DNA from: an uncultured Erysipelotrichaceae bacterium | GTDB lineage: Bacteria > Bacillota_I > Bacilli_A > RFN20 > CAG-826 | Direction: 5' to 3' | DNA: 5,367 nucleotides | Assembly (NCBI GenBank): GCA_902791085.1 | Contig: CADAUN010000103.1 | Span: forward strand, 1-5,367 | Part shown: one piece after another, positions 5,152-5,367 of the stretch | How the letters are laid out: every line of letters starts with the position of its first letter | How positions within the stretch are numbered: the stretch's first letter is position 1 | Translations under genes and position numbers: made by a program | Notes under the pieces: generated by a model | What the model saw: only the letters and a program-made list of their open reading frames with translations | What the model was told of the DNA's origin: nothing | Databases searched by the model: none

Positions 5152-5254
5152 ATAGCAGTGGCGAAAGATGAATTTTTCATCCGTAAGGTGACAGACTTAT
5201 CGCAAAAGTTCCCAATTTATACAACCCAGCCATGTATTTCTGCCCAAATGCTAT
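5152..5254 (+). ncRNA. Possible branched leader RNA upstream of the last gene
   Basis: Several stems nest consistently: ATAGCA (5152-5157) with TGCTAT (5249-5254); GCGA (5161-5164) with TCGC (5200-5203); inside that, GATGAA (5167-5172) with TTCATC (5176-5181), and TAAG (5184-5187) with CTTA (5196-5199). Together they make a three-way junction closed by a long-range stem, some 40 bases before the ribosome binding site at 5282-5290. It matches none of the common riboswitch cores I could recall (TPP, SAM, FMN, purine, cobalamin, c-di-GMP, ZTP, fluoride). The stems are short, so chance pairing is a real possibility. Confidence 0.2.
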
Positions 5255-5281
5255 TATTTAGGTGTCCGGCCCGGCCTTTGG

Positions 5282-5290
5282 AAAGGAGGA
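5282..5290 (+). promoter_or_regulatory. Strong ribosome binding site of the last gene
   Basis: AAAGGAGGA lies six bases before the ATG at 5297, a near-perfect complement of the 16S rRNA tail. CCTTT at 5275-5279 is complementary to its first five bases and could form a small hairpin (CCTT/AAGG around TGGA), hiding part of the site. This is the only full GGAGG-type site in the window. Confidence 0.8.
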
Positions 5291-5296
5291 AAAATC

Positions 5297-5367
5297 ATGG
5301 CCAAAAAGGACAGCAAAAACTCTAAATTATCCATCAACGACAGAATGCTGATGCAAGCCTGCATCGC
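5297..5367 (+). CDS. N-terminus of a gene cut by the window edge, possibly an IS30-type transposase
   Basis: The frame from the ATG at 5297 is open to the window edge, 23 full codons plus two bases, beginning MAKKDSKNSKLSINDRMLMQ and continuing ACI(A). A strong AAAGGAGGA site supports the start, so a real gene is likely. A short lysine-rich lead followed by LSINDRMLMQACI resembles the opening of IS30-family transposases, where a 'LT(L/I)(E/D)(E/D)R' segment starts the helix-turn-helix that recognises the element's ends. Only two dozen residues are visible, and many DNA-binding proteins begin similarly, so the family call is tentative. The long gene-poor leader before it is more than an IS30 element normally has, which counts slightly against it or means the element begins within that leader. 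Confidence 0.7.
   Translation, partial: MAKKDSKNSKLSINDRMLMQACI

Larger units (their letters stand above)
4979..5296. other. 318-base interval without an intact gene
   Basis: After the MATE stop codon this interval holds the 3' half of the terminator, the start-less open stretch on the minus strand (5007-5141), a potentially structured segment (5152-5254) and the ribosome binding site of the last gene. Weak -10-like hexamers TATACA (5218-5223) and TATTAT (5252-5257) are present but have no convincing -35. If the last gene is a transposase, one terminal inverted repeat of the element should lie here; none can be recognised with only one end visible. Confidence 0.5.

Noticed and set aside
1..5367. 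CRISPR array, tRNA, rRNA or known riboswitch
   Set aside because: No regularly spaced direct repeats, tRNA cloverleaf motifs, rRNA signature or familiar riboswitch core were seen on either strand.

Overview
The window looks like chromosomal DNA from a low-to-mid GC member of the Bacillota (Firmicutes), perhaps an Erysipelotrichia- or Mollicutes-adjacent Bacilli lineage. Reasons are the Bacillota-type YtrA/GntR-plus-ABC operon, T-tailed intrinsic terminators, TTGACA/TATAAT-like promoters and strong purine-rich ribosome binding sites on some genes. The standard bacterial code fits: TGA is used as a stop at 503-505 and tryptophans are TGG. The assignment below phylum level is an inference from style only.

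Layout. Positions 1-160 are a dense divergent control region: a possible gene start leaving on the minus strand (1-43, cut by the window edge), an extended -10 for it, an 18-bp near-perfect palindrome (89-106), and a good promoter (126-153) facing right. Positions 161-2620 are a tightly overlapping three-gene operon: a short YtrA-type GntR repressor, an ABC ATPase and a ten-helix membrane protein. It is closed by a strong, probably bidirectional terminator (2619-2648). Converging on this terminator from the right is an alpha/beta hydrolase of the carboxylesterase/lipase type (minus strand). Diverging from the hydrolase is a MATE-family efflux pump (3545-4978), whose terminator overlaps its own stop codon. 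Positions 5001-5296 hold no intact gene but contain a coding-like stretch without a start codon on the minus strand and a segment able to fold into a branched RNA. The window ends in the first 24 codons of a gene with a strong ribosome binding site (5297 onward), which resembles the N-terminus of an IS30-type transposase.

How the genes work together. In the YtrA paradigm the small repressor lacks a large ligand domain and controls its own operon, which encodes an ABC transporter linked to cell-envelope or peptide-antibiotic stress. Here the system is minimal, with one ATPase and one permease. The MATE pump and the hydrolase are separate units; an efflux/detoxification theme is plausible but not proven by the sequence.

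The most notable observations are: (a) the 5'-proximal genes appear to be leaderless or to lack Shine-Dalgarno sequences, best seen at 161; (b) a canonical A_AAA_AAG slippery heptamer sits at the end of the repressor gene, in exactly the frame that would fuse it to the ATPase by a -1 shift; (c) palindromes lie in both divergent intergenic regions; (d) an unexplained structured and coding-like segment lies between the MATE gene and the last gene. No complete, clearly undescribed system was recognised.
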